DNA of 64,000 nt, from the NCBI GenBank assembly GCA_029935455.1, contig JAOZKI010000001.1:1-64000 (forward strand). Direction: 5' to 3'. The translations under genes and the position numbers were made by a program. The notes beneath the pieces are model-generated. The model saw only the letters and a list, made by a program, of their open reading frames with translations, searched no databases and was not told the origin of the DNA. Shown here in pieces: positions 7,436 through 17,618 of the stretch. Every line of letters starts with the position of its first letter. Position 1 is the first letter of the stretch. The stretch is from Lysobacterales bacterium. GTDB taxonomy: Bacteria; Pseudomonadota; Gammaproteobacteria; Xanthomonadales; SZUA-36.

Positions 7436-8614
7436 GGCCTGGCCCAGCGCAGGACCCTGTATGCCCTGAGCCTGCAGCGCCCGTGCGCTGACGCCCGCAG
7501 CCGCTTCCCGGGCCGCAAGCAGCAGCGAGGCGGGTGCGTAGGGCGCATCCTCCGCCAGCTCACCCCGCGCCCGTGCGATCGCTTCACAGGCCAGGAGAAA
7601 CGCGTCCAACTGCGGCTGGCGAAAGGCATCCAGCGCTTCCAGCAATTGCATGACCGCTTCCGCATCACCATGTGGGAGCGCCTGACACGCCGCTTCCTGC
7701 GCGCACAGTTGCAGCGCCAGACGACGCTGCTCATTGGACACGCGAAAACGATCACAGACGGCCTCAAGCAACGGCAAGCCGGCCTGCTCATGCCCCCGAT
7801 GATCAGGGCGCTGTGCCAGCGGCGTCGACGCCTTGCCCAGGGCATGCAGCAGCACCGCCAGCGTGACCGATTCACTGGCACCCAGACGCGTACATTGGCT
7901 GAGCGCACGCAGCACCTGCGCACCGGCGTCATCATCGCGACATTGCCGACTGCTATCGGCAACCCCAAACAGGGCATCCAGTTCGGGCAGCACTGCCCGT
8001 AAACCGTGGCAGGCGCGCAATGTGCTGACGAAACAGGCCGGATCGGCGCTGCCCATGGCCTTGCGCAATTCCGTCCAGGCCCGCTCCGGCACCAGCGTAT
8101 GCAGCTCACCGGAATCGGACAACTGCTGCATCAGCGCCAGCGTGTCCTCGTGCACACGAAAACCCAGCGGCGCGAAACGGGCCGCAAAGCGGGCCACGCG
8201 TAGCACCCGCAACGGATCCTCGGCAAAAGCAGGCGACACATGCCGGAGCAACCGGGCGTCCAGATCAGCGCGGCCACCGTAGGGGTCAATCAACCGATCA
8301 TCCGGATCGCGCGCCATGGCATTAATGGTCAGATCCCGGCGCAGCAGGTCCTGCTCAATCGTGATTTCAGGATCAAAGGCCACTTCAAAGCCGTGATAAC
8401 CGCTACCGGCCTTGCGCTCGGTCCGAGCCAGCGCATACTCCTCCCCCGTATCGGGGTGAAGAAACACCGGGAAGGAGGCGCCCACCTGCCGGTAGCCTTG
8501 CGCTTTGAGGGCTTCCGGCGTGCTGCCGGTTATCACCCAGTCACGCTCGGTCACGGGCAAGCCCAGCAGTGCATCACGCACCGCGCCACCCACCAGGTAG
8601 GTGACCGCTGTCAT
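7379..8614 (-). CDS. cca: CCA-adding tRNA nucleotidyltransferase with degenerate HD domain
   Basis: This class II CCA-adding enzyme builds or repairs the 3' CCA end of tRNA. The 411-residue protein (E. coli Cca is 412) starts MTAVTYLVGGAVRDALLG. It has the nucleotidyltransferase motifs VTERDWVITGS and YALARTERKAGSGYHGF, the RRDLTINAMA motif, and the AEDPLRVLRVARFAARF region. The C-terminal HD domain, which in E. coli has phosphatase and cyclic phosphodiesterase activity, is altered: HDLGK reads HALGK at residues 257-261, and other expected His ligands are Cys or Gln. tRNA maturation should be intact, but HD activity is probably lost. The ATG at 8614 overlaps the stop of the upstream gene by one base. 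Confidence 0.93.
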   Translation of the reverse strand: MTAVTYLVGGAVRDALLGLPVTERDWVITGSTPEALKAQGYRQVGASFPVFLHPDTGEEYALARTERKAGSGYHGFEVAFDPEITIEQDLLRRDLTINAMARDPDDRLIDPYGGRADLDARLLRHVSPAFAEDPLRVLRVARFAARFAPLGFRVHEDTLALMQQLSDSGELHTLVPERAWTELRKAMGSADPACFVSTLRACHGLRAVLPELDALFGVADSSRQCRDDDAGAQVLRALSQCTRLGASESVTLAVLLHALGKASTPLAQRPDHRGHEQAGLPLLEAVCDRFRVSNEQRRLALQLCAQEAACQALPHGDAEAVMQLLEALDAFRQPQLDAFLLACEAIARARGELAEDAPYAPASLLLAAREAAAGVSARALQAQGIQGPALGQALRLARREAIAEQLVAAGQ

Positions 8615-9549
8615 CAGGCGCTCCGGCTGCGCCGCGATTCGTTCAAGCGTTGCTGTCGTGGCGACGGGCACAGATAGTCCGGCACCACGCTCTCGATACT
8701 GCGTGGCTCAATGCCCAATTGAGGCAGCATGTTGTTACTGGTGACGTTATCGCGCTGCAGGGAGCGGTAGTTGTCGGTAGAAAAGGGTTTGCCCGGAACG
8801 AAATCCATGATTCTGCCCTGCAAGCGGGCTACCGCATCGGGCAGACCCGGCACCCACCGGGACAGGCCCAGGGTGGCGGCGGTCCAGCGCACCAGTTCCC
8901 CCAGGGTGTAAACCGTGGGACCACCCAGTTCCCAGGTGGCGCCAATCGCATCTTCACGCTCCAGCCCCTGCACCATGGCGGAGGCCACATCGCCGACCCA
9001 GACCGGCTGCAGGCGACTCTCGGCACAGGCCAGGGGTAGCGCAGGCGCCAGGCGCAAGAGCGTCGCAAAGCGATTGAAGAAGCCGTCGCCGGGTCCAAAA
9101 ATGACCGACGGACGCAGTAGCGTCACGTCCAGACCACTGGCTTTCAGTAGCGCTTCCGCCTCACCTTTGCTTTGCAGATAAAAACTCTCCCCCTGGCCGG
9201 CGTTGATGGCGCTCACATGCAGCACGCGCGACACACCCGCTGCCTGACAGGCCTCGATCACTGCGGCCACCAGTTCCACATGTACGCGCCGGAAACCGGC
9301 GCCATCAAAACCGGATTCATTCAGGATACCGGCCATGCTGACCACCACGTCAGCACCGGAAAAATGGCGCGCCAAGGCGTCTTTATCGTAAACATTGGTT
9401 TGCTGCAGGCGCACGCCGGGGATCAGCTGCAGGTCTTCGAGACCCGCCTTGTGCCGCGTGAGCAAGAGATTTTCATGACCCGCCTCGCCAAAGGCCTGGG
9501 CCACATGCCGACCGAGAAAGCCGGTGCCGCCAACGGTAATGATGCGCAT
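8614..9549 (-). CDS. NAD(P)-binding epimerase-like protein (NDUFA9 type)
   Basis: This 311-residue protein is an atypical extended SDR. It starts MRIITVGGTGFLGRHVAQAF, a GxxGxxG Rossmann motif, followed by VVSMAGILNE, HVSAINAG and RPSVIFGPGDGFFNR. These features match the family of complex I NDUFA9-like and NmrA-like proteins, which bind NADPH structurally rather than act as classical epimerases. The catalytic YxxxK is replaced by FYLQSKGEAE, which keeps a Tyr and a Lys at the right spacing, so activity cannot be excluded. It lies between slt and cca with gaps or overlaps of a few bases, which suggests one transcript. The role is unknown. Confidence 0.75.
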   Translation of the reverse strand: MRIITVGGTGFLGRHVAQAFGEAGHENLLLTRHKAGLEDLQLIPGVRLQQTNVYDKDALARHFSGADVVVSMAGILNESGFDGAGFRRVHVELVAAVIEACQAAGVSRVLHVSAINAGQGESFYLQSKGEAEALLKASGLDVTLLRPSVIFGPGDGFFNRFATLLRLAPALPLACAESRLQPVWVGDVASAMVQGLEREDAIGATWELGGPTVYTLGELVRWTAATLGLSRWVPGLPDAVARLQGRIMDFVPGKPFSTDNYRSLQRDNVTSNNMLPQLGIEPRSIESVVPDYLCPSPRQQRLNESRRSRSA

Positions 9550-9553
9550 GGTT

Positions 9554-11590
9554 CTATGGGGTGTCAGCCGGTGCCGCGCTGGGCCCAGTCCGACACACAA
9601 CCTCCGTGGTCTCTATCTGTTGCATGGTAACCGAATCCATGGCCGGCATACGGCTACTGACTCGCGTTACGGGATTTTGCAGGCGCCAGTCGTACAAAGT
9701 CGTGAAGGCCAATACGCGCGGAATGTAGTCCCGCGTCTCATGATAGGACAGGGTCTCTGCCCAACTGGCGGCGTCCGGCTGCGGGCGCGTGGTCAACCAT
9801 CGCTCCAGCACCCTCGGCCCGGCGTTGTAGGCCGCCGCTACGGCGACCGGATTGTTCTTGTTGGCATCCATCAGTTCGCGCAGATAGCGAGCCCCGAAAC
9901 GAATGCTGGTGGCCGGATCATAAAGGGCTGCAGGGCCGCCATAGGACAAGCCATGGCGGGCGGCCAGGGCGCGCGCCGTGGCCGGTGTCACCTGCATGAG
10001 GCCGCGCGCGTTGGCAGAGGACCGCGCACGCGGATTCAGCGCACTTTCCGAACGCATAAGACCCAGTAAAAAAGCCGGCTCCAGATTATTATCACTGGCC
10101 GCGGTCATGATCTCGGTTTCATAGACCACGGGAAAACGCCAGTCGTAAAACTGCAGCTCACCGCTATCACCCAGGGCGTAAACCACACGATCATGCCAGC
10201 CCTCTCGCCGGGCCAAACCGGCGGCCACCTTGAGCTGGGCCACGGGCAGGTCCCGGGTGGCAGCAAACCACTCGCTGCGGCCCCAGTCATCGAGACCGGC
10301 CCGCTCCAGCTCCAGGGCGCGCGCGAAGCGCTCGGACCGCGCCAGCGCATCGATTTCGTCCGCCTGCACGGGCGGCACCAGGGGGCAGATCGAATAGGGC
10401 AACTCCAGCGCATCAGCGGCCAGAAAACCATAGTAGTTGGCCTTGTCAGCGAGCGCTGTCAGTGTGGCCTGCGCTGCTGCCTGATGCCCCTCCTGCGCCT
10501 GGGCCCATGCCCGCCAGTAGCGCCAGCGGTCCTTATCAGCGCTATCCGCAGACAGCCCCGCAAGCGCCTGCTCCAAACCGGCCCAGTCCTGCTCAGCCAG
10601 CGCCACGCGGGCCCACCATTCATGCAGCTGGTCATCCCGATAAGCGGCTGGCACCTGTTGAATCAACGCCGGTGCTGCAGGCTCCAGGGCGACGGCTGCC
10701 ATCAGTGCCACTTCGCGCATGGTTTCCTCGCGCAGCGGCGACAGCCAGTTGAAATGCGCTTCCAGCGGCGCATACAGAGACAGCGCGCGCTCTCCATCCC
10801 GGCGCGCCAGCCGCTGCAGGGACACCGCAGCGATCATGGAGGTCAAGGCATCCACGCGCCAGTTGAGTGCCCGATCGAGACGCGCATAGCCACTGGTGGC
10901 AAGTCGCTGCCAGCGTTCCAGCCAAACCTGTTCGGCGGCGGGCACGAAGCGGGCCAAATAGCGCGTGAGATCTACATTACCGGCTTCCATGGCCAGTCGA
11001 ATGCGCTGCCAGGCCTGGTCCCGGTCAATGGCACCCTGCGACTGCAGCCAGGCAAACAGGGGATCACAGGCCTTGGGCTGGCTTTTCCCCACGAGCCACA
11101 GAGACTTTGCCGCGGCCAGTACGGACTCAGTCTCACCGCCGGCCAGCCGGGCCCGCGCCGTGTAACAACGCAGTTCCGTGTTGTTGCTGTCTGCGGCACC
11201 GTACTGCAGCAGCGGCTCCCAGCGCCGCTGTTGACCCAGTGTTTTCAGCCAGGCCGCGCGCAAACCCGGCGTAAACGCCCAGTTCTCATAGGCCTGGAGA
11301 AAGGTCGCCATCTCCTCCGGGGCCGCAGAGGCCCGACGGTACCGCAGGTCTTCGTATTGCCAGTAAGGAAACAGGGAGTAGTCACGCAGCTGGGGACCCA
11401 GCGCATTAAAGCGATCCCGCGATCCGGATCGGGCCGAGGCCCAGGCTTCCTGGAACAGGGGGCGCAGTTGTTCGTCCGGCCCAGCCAGTGCGGACCCAGC
11501 GGGTTGCAACACGGTGAACAGCAGGCACAGACCGGCGCCCGCCATGGTTTGCAGCTTCAAGAAACGCCCGCATGTCCCCCGCCATTTCAT
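9554..11590 (-). CDS. slt: Soluble lytic murein transglycosylase
   Basis: This is a periplasmic Slt70-type transglycosylase that cleaves peptidoglycan with formation of 1,6-anhydromuramic ends. The 678-residue protein starts MKWRGTCGRFLKLQ with a signal peptide ending near SALAGPDEQ. A long alpha-helical superhelix domain of about 430 residues follows. The C-terminal GEWL domain carries the catalytic Glu in RSESALNPRARS (near residue 515), then ARGLMQVTPATA and AAYNAGPRVLERW. An in-frame upstream ATG at 11656 is less likely because it would bury the signal peptide. Four bases separate its stop from the next gene on the same strand. Confidence 0.92.
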   Translation of the reverse strand: MKWRGTCGRFLKLQTMAGAGLCLLFTVLQPAGSALAGPDEQLRPLFQEAWASARSGSRDRFNALGPQLRDYSLFPYWQYEDLRYRRASAAPEEMATFLQAYENWAFTPGLRAAWLKTLGQQRRWEPLLQYGAADSNNTELRCYTARARLAGGETESVLAAAKSLWLVGKSQPKACDPLFAWLQSQGAIDRDQAWQRIRLAMEAGNVDLTRYLARFVPAAEQVWLERWQRLATSGYARLDRALNWRVDALTSMIAAVSLQRLARRDGERALSLYAPLEAHFNWLSPLREETMREVALMAAVALEPAAPALIQQVPAAYRDDQLHEWWARVALAEQDWAGLEQALAGLSADSADKDRWRYWRAWAQAQEGHQAAAQATLTALADKANYYGFLAADALELPYSICPLVPPVQADEIDALARSERFARALELERAGLDDWGRSEWFAATRDLPVAQLKVAAGLARREGWHDRVVYALGDSGELQFYDWRFPVVYETEIMTAASDNNLEPAFLLGLMRSESALNPRARSSANARGLMQVTPATARALAARHGLSYGGPAALYDPATSIRFGARYLRELMDANKNNPVAVAAAYNAGPRVLERWLTTRPQPDAASWAETLSYHETRDYIPRVLAFTTLYDWRLQNPVTRVSSRMPAMDSVTMQQIETTEVVCRTGPSAAPADTP

Positions 11591-11673
11591 AGGATCACGA
11601 TAGGCAAAGCTGCCGACAGCGGCAAGGCCTGTGGCAGAATTCAAGCGCGACGGCATGGACGGGTGGATGACAA

Positions 11674-12459
11674 ATGATCGAATTCCTCTTGATAGGACTG
11701 GCGGCAGGTTTTGCGGCCGGCTTCCTCGGCATCGGCGGCGGACTGATTATCGTGCCGGGCCTGATCTGGCTGTTCAGCCGCGACAGCGCCACAGCCAGCC
11801 AGGCCAGTCACCTCGCGGTCGCCACCTCCATGGCGACCATGCTGGCCACATCCTTAAGCTCCATCGTCGCGCACCATCGCCGCGGGGCCGTGCGCTGGGA
11901 CCTGTTCAGACAATTGGCACCGGGTCTGGGGCTGGGCGCCGCGCTGGGTGCCGCCCTGGCAGATCAACTTTCCTCGCCCCAACTGACCAGGGTCTTTGCG
12001 CTGTTTGCTCTACTGGCTGGGCTCCAGTTGGTTCTGGGCCGCAGCAGCGAGCGGCAGCGCCCCTGGCCCGGCCCGGCCCGTACCGGAATGGTCGGTGGCG
12101 TTATTGGCGCTATCTCCAGTCTGGTCGGCATTGGTGGCGGCAGCATGACCGGGCCCTGGTGCATGTGGCATGGACTGCGGGCGCAGCATGCGGTGGCAAC
12201 GGCAGCCGCCTGCGGATACCCCATCGCACTGGTGGCCACGGCCAGCTATCTGTGGCTGGGCCCGGGAGCGGCAATGGATGGTGGTGCGGTGCTGGGCTAT
12301 GTACATTTGCCGGCGCTGGCGGGTATCGCCGTGGCTGGCGTGGCGGCAGCGCCGCTGGGGGCCTGGGCGGTGCACAAAACACCGCCGCAGCGGGTGCGGC
12401 AGGTGTTTGGCGGCCTGTTGTTACTGGTGGGCGCGCGGCTACTGCTGGCCGGCGCCTGA
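11674..12459 (+). CDS. TauE/SafE family sulfite/anion exporter
   Basis: This is a 261-residue inner membrane permease with about eight hydrophobic segments, the usual size for the TauE/SafE (DUF81) family. Both halves carry the duplicated glycine-rich signature: FLGIGGGLIIVPGLIWLF near the N-terminus and SLVGIGGGSMTGP in the middle. The family moves sulfite, sulfoacetate or other small organic anions, but the substrate here cannot be told. It is divergent from slt with an 83-base gap and convergent with dsbA. No sulfur-metabolism gene lies next to it. Confidence 0.88.
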   Translation: MIEFLLIGLAAGFAAGFLGIGGGLIIVPGLIWLFSRDSATASQASHLAVATSMATMLATSLSSIVAHHRRGAVRWDLFRQLAPGLGLGAALGAALADQLSSPQLTRVFALFALLAGLQLVLGRSSERQRPWPGPARTGMVGGVIGAISSLVGIGGGSMTGPWCMWHGLRAQHAVATAAACGYPIALVATASYLWLGPGAAMDGGAVLGYVHLPALAGIAVAGVAAAPLGAWAVHKTPPQRVRQVFGGLLLLVGARLLLAGA

Positions 12460-12477
12460 CGCGTGCGCTGCTGGCGC

Positions 12478-13149
12478 TTATTCGGCGATGGCTTCCGGCA
12501 CGGCGGCGGCAGCGGCCATACGCGCCTGCTCATCAGCCACCAGCGCGTCCACGATCGCCAGCATGGTATCGAAGCTGTTGACGGCACCACCGGCTGATAC
12601 GCGATAGCGGTCATTAACCAGCATGCTCGGCGTACCGGAGATACCGGCTTCGCGCACGACCTTTTGTTCGTTCTTCATGCGCATGTCCACGGCGAAGGAC
12701 TTGGAGGTCGCGAGGAACTTGTCCGGCGCCACCCCATAGTTGGCGTAAAAATCGGCGATCTGTTCCATGCTGCGCATCTGCCGGCGCTCTTTCCACAGGG
12801 TGTCCATCATGGCCACATGCGCTTCTTCGGCCACACCCAGCATGCTGGCGGTCACGTAAGCACGCGCGTAAAGGCTCCAGATGGAGCGCCCAAATTCCAC
12901 CGGAATTCGGGTCAGCTCGACATTCTCGGGCTTGCGAGTTTTCCAGGCCTGCACATAGGGCTCAAAGGTCGCGCAATGGTTGCAGAGATAGGAAAATACC
13001 TCGGTGACACGCACGCCATCCACCGGTGTCACCTCCGGGCCTGCGATCTTGTGATAGTGAACACCTTCCTGATAGGCGCCGATCTGCCCCTGGGCAAAAC
13101 CCAATAGCGGTGTCCCCAGCAGCGCCAGGGCGAGCATCATTTTCTTCAT
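12478..13149 (-). CDS. dsbA: Thiol:disulfide interchange protein DsbA
   Basis: DsbA is the periplasmic oxidant that introduces disulfides into secreted proteins and is reoxidised by DsbB. The 223-residue precursor starts MKKMMLALALLGTPLLGFAQ, a clear signal peptide. It has a thioredoxin fold with the active site FSYLCNHCATFEP at C56-C59 and the cis-Pro loop SGTPSMLV. The dipeptide between the cysteines is Asn-His rather than the usual Pro-His, which should change the redox potential. The gene follows cytochrome c4 on the same strand with a 49-base gap, a common order in gammaproteobacteria. An upstream in-frame ATG at 13254 lies inside the cytochrome gene and is rejected. Confidence 0.92.
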   Translation of the reverse strand: MKKMMLALALLGTPLLGFAQGQIGAYQEGVHYHKIAGPEVTPVDGVRVTEVFSYLCNHCATFEPYVQAWKTRKPENVELTRIPVEFGRSIWSLYARAYVTASMLGVAEEAHVAMMDTLWKERRQMRSMEQIADFYANYGVAPDKFLATSKSFAVDMRMKNEQKVVREAGISGTPSMLVNDRYRVSAGGAVNSFDTMLAIVDALVADEQARMAAAAAVPEAIAE

Positions 13150-13198
13150 AAGATTCTCCTGAAAAGCAAGCAGTCCGACCGCGAACGGCGCGCAGGGT

Positions 13199-13822
13199 TC
13201 ACTGCGCGCGGTACAGGCCTTGCAGATAGCTGGATACGGCGTTGATGTCTTCATCCGTTAGCCGGCGGGCTACCCCCACCATAACGGCGCTGGCTGCATC
13301 GTCCTCGCCCCAGTTGTCGCCGGCGCGGTACTTGGTGAGCATGCTGGCGGTGTAGGTAGCGTGCTGCCCTGCGACCCAGGGGTAGCCGGCCAGCGGATTG
13401 CCCTCTCCGGCCGGACCGTGGCAGGCCATGCAGGCTGGAATGCCTTCTTTCGCATCACCTGCGCGGTAGAGCCTTTCACCACGAGCCACCAGCGCCTCGT
13501 CAGCCGCTCCTGGGCTGATGGTCTGACCCGCAAAGTAGGCCGACAGGTCCGCAATATCTTCATCGGTCAGGTTCGCCACAATGCCCATCATCTCCGGCAC
13601 CGGGCGCTGACCATCACGAATCAGCGTAATGTGGCGGTTCAAATAGGCCTCGTGCTGACCTGCGATTTTGGGCCACATGGCCACGGCACTGTTACCGTCA
13701 GCGCCATGACAGGCCGCACAGGTTGCTGATTTTTGTTCGCCGGCAGCGGCGTCGCCCTGGGCATACACGGTGGGAGCCAGGAACAGGCAAAGGCCTGCAA
13801 AGGCGCCAATTAAAGCTTTCAT
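13199..13822 (-). CDS. Cytochrome c4 (dihaem)
   Basis: This is a periplasmic dihaem c-type cytochrome that carries electrons to terminal oxidases such as cbb3. The 207-residue precursor starts MKALIGAFAGLCLFLAPTVY with a signal peptide cut near AQG. It has two similar domains, each with one CxxCH haem motif: CAACH at residues 35-39 and CMACH at 131-135. Distal Met ligand candidates lie in PEMMGIVANLT and SAVMVGVARRLT. The duplicated layout and the length of about 200 residues are diagnostic of c4. It is the first gene of a cytochrome c4-dsbA pair divergent from engB. Confidence 0.92.
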   Translation of the reverse strand: MKALIGAFAGLCLFLAPTVYAQGDAAAGEQKSATCAACHGADGNSAVAMWPKIAGQHEAYLNRHITLIRDGQRPVPEMMGIVANLTDEDIADLSAYFAGQTISPGAADEALVARGERLYRAGDAKEGIPACMACHGPAGEGNPLAGYPWVAGQHATYTASMLTKYRAGDNWGEDDAASAVMVGVARRLTDEDINAVSSYLQGLYRAQ

Positions 13823-13942
13823 TATGGTGTCTCCGGGCCCCGGCAGGGCGCTTGGTGCTGTAAACAATCGGTGTAACGGTGCGCTATTATCCCGATTTCG
13901 ACCCCGGCAATCCAGCCATAGACGCCTTTAGGGACGATCTCA

Positions 13943-14563
13943 ATGAATGACAGCGCCGCAGCTGCGAAAAGCAACCCCAACCCTTTCCGTCAGGCCGAGT
14001 ATCTGTTGGCGGCCCATCACCTGCGCCAACTGCCCTTTGATGCAGGCTTCGAAGTGGCGATTGCCGGCCGCTCCAACGCCGGAAAGTCCAGCGCCATCAA
14101 TGTTTTGACTGGACAAAAATCTCTGGCCCGAACCAGTAAGACACCGGGTCGCACGCAGCAAATCGTGATTTTTCAACTGGACGAACAGCGCCGGATCGCG
14201 GACCTGCCCGGCTATGGCTACGCAAAAGTGCCACTGGAGCTGAAAGCGCACTGGCAAGGCGTGATGCAACAGTACTTCGAGACGCGCGAGTGCCTCAAGG
14301 GTGTGGTGCTGGTCATGGACATCCGCCATCCCATGAAGCCCTATGACCAGCAAATGATGGACTGGTGCGTGGCTGCCGGCCTGCCCTGCCATATTCTCAT
14401 GACCAAGGCCGACAAGCTTAAACGCGGCCCAGCCCAGGCGGCGCTGCTCAAACTGCGCAAAAGCCTTCCCGCCGGTGCCAGTGCCCAGGTTTTCTCCTCG
14501 CTCAAGCGCCAGGGGCTCGAGCAGTGGCTGGAAGTGATGAAGCGCTGGTATGCGTACGACTGA
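13943..14563 (+). CDS. engB: Ribosome biogenesis GTPase EngB/YihA
   Basis: EngB is an essential GTPase needed for 50S assembly and cell division. The 206-residue protein has the G1 loop GRSNAGKSS at residues 42-50, G2 in KTPGRTQ, G3 in DLPGYGYAKV and G4 in MTKADKLKRG. Length and motif spacing are normal. It is divergent from cytochrome c4-dsbA, as in many gammaproteobacteria, with about 120 bases between. hemB follows after 57 bases on the same strand. Confidence 0.96.
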   Translation: MNDSAAAAKSNPNPFRQAEYLLAAHHLRQLPFDAGFEVAIAGRSNAGKSSAINVLTGQKSLARTSKTPGRTQQIVIFQLDEQRRIADLPGYGYAKVPLELKAHWQGVMQQYFETRECLKGVVLVMDIRHPMKPYDQQMMDWCVAAGLPCHILMTKADKLKRGPAQAALLKLRKSLPAGASAQVFSSLKRQGLEQWLEVMKRWYAYD

Positions 14564-14590
14564 CAGCACACGGGGCCTGCTTTACACTGA

Positions 14591-16440
<1,850 letters not shown>

Positions 16441-17103
16441 TCAGGGCCTTCGCGGATCCCGGGTCAGCTCGCCTTCCGCATCCAGTTCCGGATAGGGCAA
16501 ACCCCGTTCACGACAGTAACGGGCAACCACCGGATGCAGCCACTCAAAACGCATGCGCGCGTGGCGCTCCGGGTCCAGACGGCTGTGCGTGTAGGCGCCA
16601 GCCGCCCGCCGCTGAGCCAGCGCTTCATAGAGCACCACGGCGGTCGCAACGGAAACATTCAGGGACTGGCTCATACCCATCATGGGCACCACGATTTCCT
16701 CATCCGCCCAACGCAAACCTTCATCACTCACGCCAAAGGCCTCGGTGCCAATCAACAGGGCCGTCGGGCGGGTGTAGTCCACCTCGCGATAATCGCAGGC
16801 CGTGTCGGAAAGATGTGCGGCTACCACGCGAAAACCCTGGGCACGCAAGGTGTCGCAGGCGCTGCGCGTGGATTCGTGGGTGACCAGTTCTACCCACTTT
16901 TCCGCGCCCTGGGAGGTATGCCAGTGACGTCGCGGATTGTCCTCGCCGGGCACCACGTGCAGTTCCGTGATACCCACCGCATCACAGGTGCGCACCACGG
17001 CAGACAGATTGCGTGGCTTGTGCAGGTTCTCGGCCAGTACGGTCAAATCTGGCTGGCGCCGGTCCAGGACCTGATCCAGCCGCTGACGACGCTCCGGCGT
17101 CAC
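16441..17103 (-). CDS. trmH: tRNA (guanosine(18)-2'-O)-methyltransferase TrmH
   Basis: TrmH (SpoU) methylates the 2'-OH of G18 in the D-loop of tRNA. The 220-residue protein starts MTPERRQRLDQVLDRRQPDL from a GTG codon. It carries SPOUT motif 1 in NLHKPRNLSAVVRTCDAVG with the catalytic Arg, motif 2 in TALLIGTEAFGVSDE, and motif 3 in VPMMGMSQSLNVSVATAVVL, which forms the trefoil knot. The TrmH-specific N- and C-terminal helices are present. The start overlaps the stop of the upstream TRAP subunit gene by four bases. Confidence 0.95.
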   Translation of the reverse strand: MTPERRQRLDQVLDRRQPDLTVLAENLHKPRNLSAVVRTCDAVGITELHVVPGEDNPRRHWHTSQGAEKWVELVTHESTRSACDTLRAQGFRVVAAHLSDTACDYREVDYTRPTALLIGTEAFGVSDEGLRWADEEIVVPMMGMSQSLNVSVATAVVLYEALAQRRAAGAYTHSRLDPERHARMRFEWLHPVVARYCRERGLPYPELDAEGELTRDPRRP

Positions 17104-17618
17104 GCCGTATCCACTGCAGCCGGTGCCAGCGCCTGACGGACCGTGGCTGGCAACGTGCAGACGGCCTGCAGTAGCAGCAGCGCCGGCAGGGCAAGCACCA
17201 GGGATTTGAGCAGGAACACGGCGGGCAGCCCCCCCGCTTGTCGCGAGCCTTCCAGCAGGCGCCAGGAAGCGGCCACATAGTCCCAGCCGATCCAGAGCAT
17301 GAAGCCGCAGACCGGCAGCAGAAACAGCAGCGTGCCCAGCGCGTTGATACGGGCCTGATGGCGGGCGGACCGGTCACGATAGAGAATGTCGACCCGCACA
17401 TGGCCGTCGTCCTGCCAGCACCAGGCCGCGCCGAGCATAAATACCGCCGCGTGCAGATAGCTCACGGACTCCTGCAGCCAGATCCACCCCAGATTAAAGC
17501 CGTAGCGCAGAATCACGATGGTAAAGGTAACCAGCACCATGGCCAGTATGAGCCAGGAAGCCCCCTGCCCCACCCGTCGCACCAGCGCTTCTGCCCAGTG
17601 CCCCAGAGAGGCTACCAC
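17100..17618 (-). CDS. TRAP transporter small permease (DctQ-like), orphan
   Basis: This is a 172-residue membrane protein with four hydrophobic segments, near residues 20-37, 53-69, 92-112 and 133-155. It matches the DctQ-type small subunit of TRAP transporters: RYGFNLGWIWLQESVSYLHAAVF followed by the conserved GHVRVDILY motif. TRAP systems need a large permease (DctM) and a periplasmic binding protein (DctP), and neither is encoded nearby. It could work with partners elsewhere or have another role. It overlaps the DUF2782 gene by seven bases and trmH by four, so it sits in a compact transcript. The family call is good but its function is uncertain. Confidence 0.8.
   Translation of the reverse strand: MVASLGHWAEALVRRVGQGASWLILAMVLVTFTIVILRYGFNLGWIWLQESVSYLHAAVFMLGAAWCWQDDGHVRVDILYRDRSARHQARINALGTLLFLLPVCGFMLWIGWDYVAASWRLLEGSRQAGGLPAVFLLKSLVLALPALLLLQAVCTLPATVRQALAPAAVDTA

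Noticed and set aside
10193-11677. Open frame of about 490 codons opposite the slt gene
   Set aside because: It overlaps a well-supported transglycosylase over its whole length and has no family motif.
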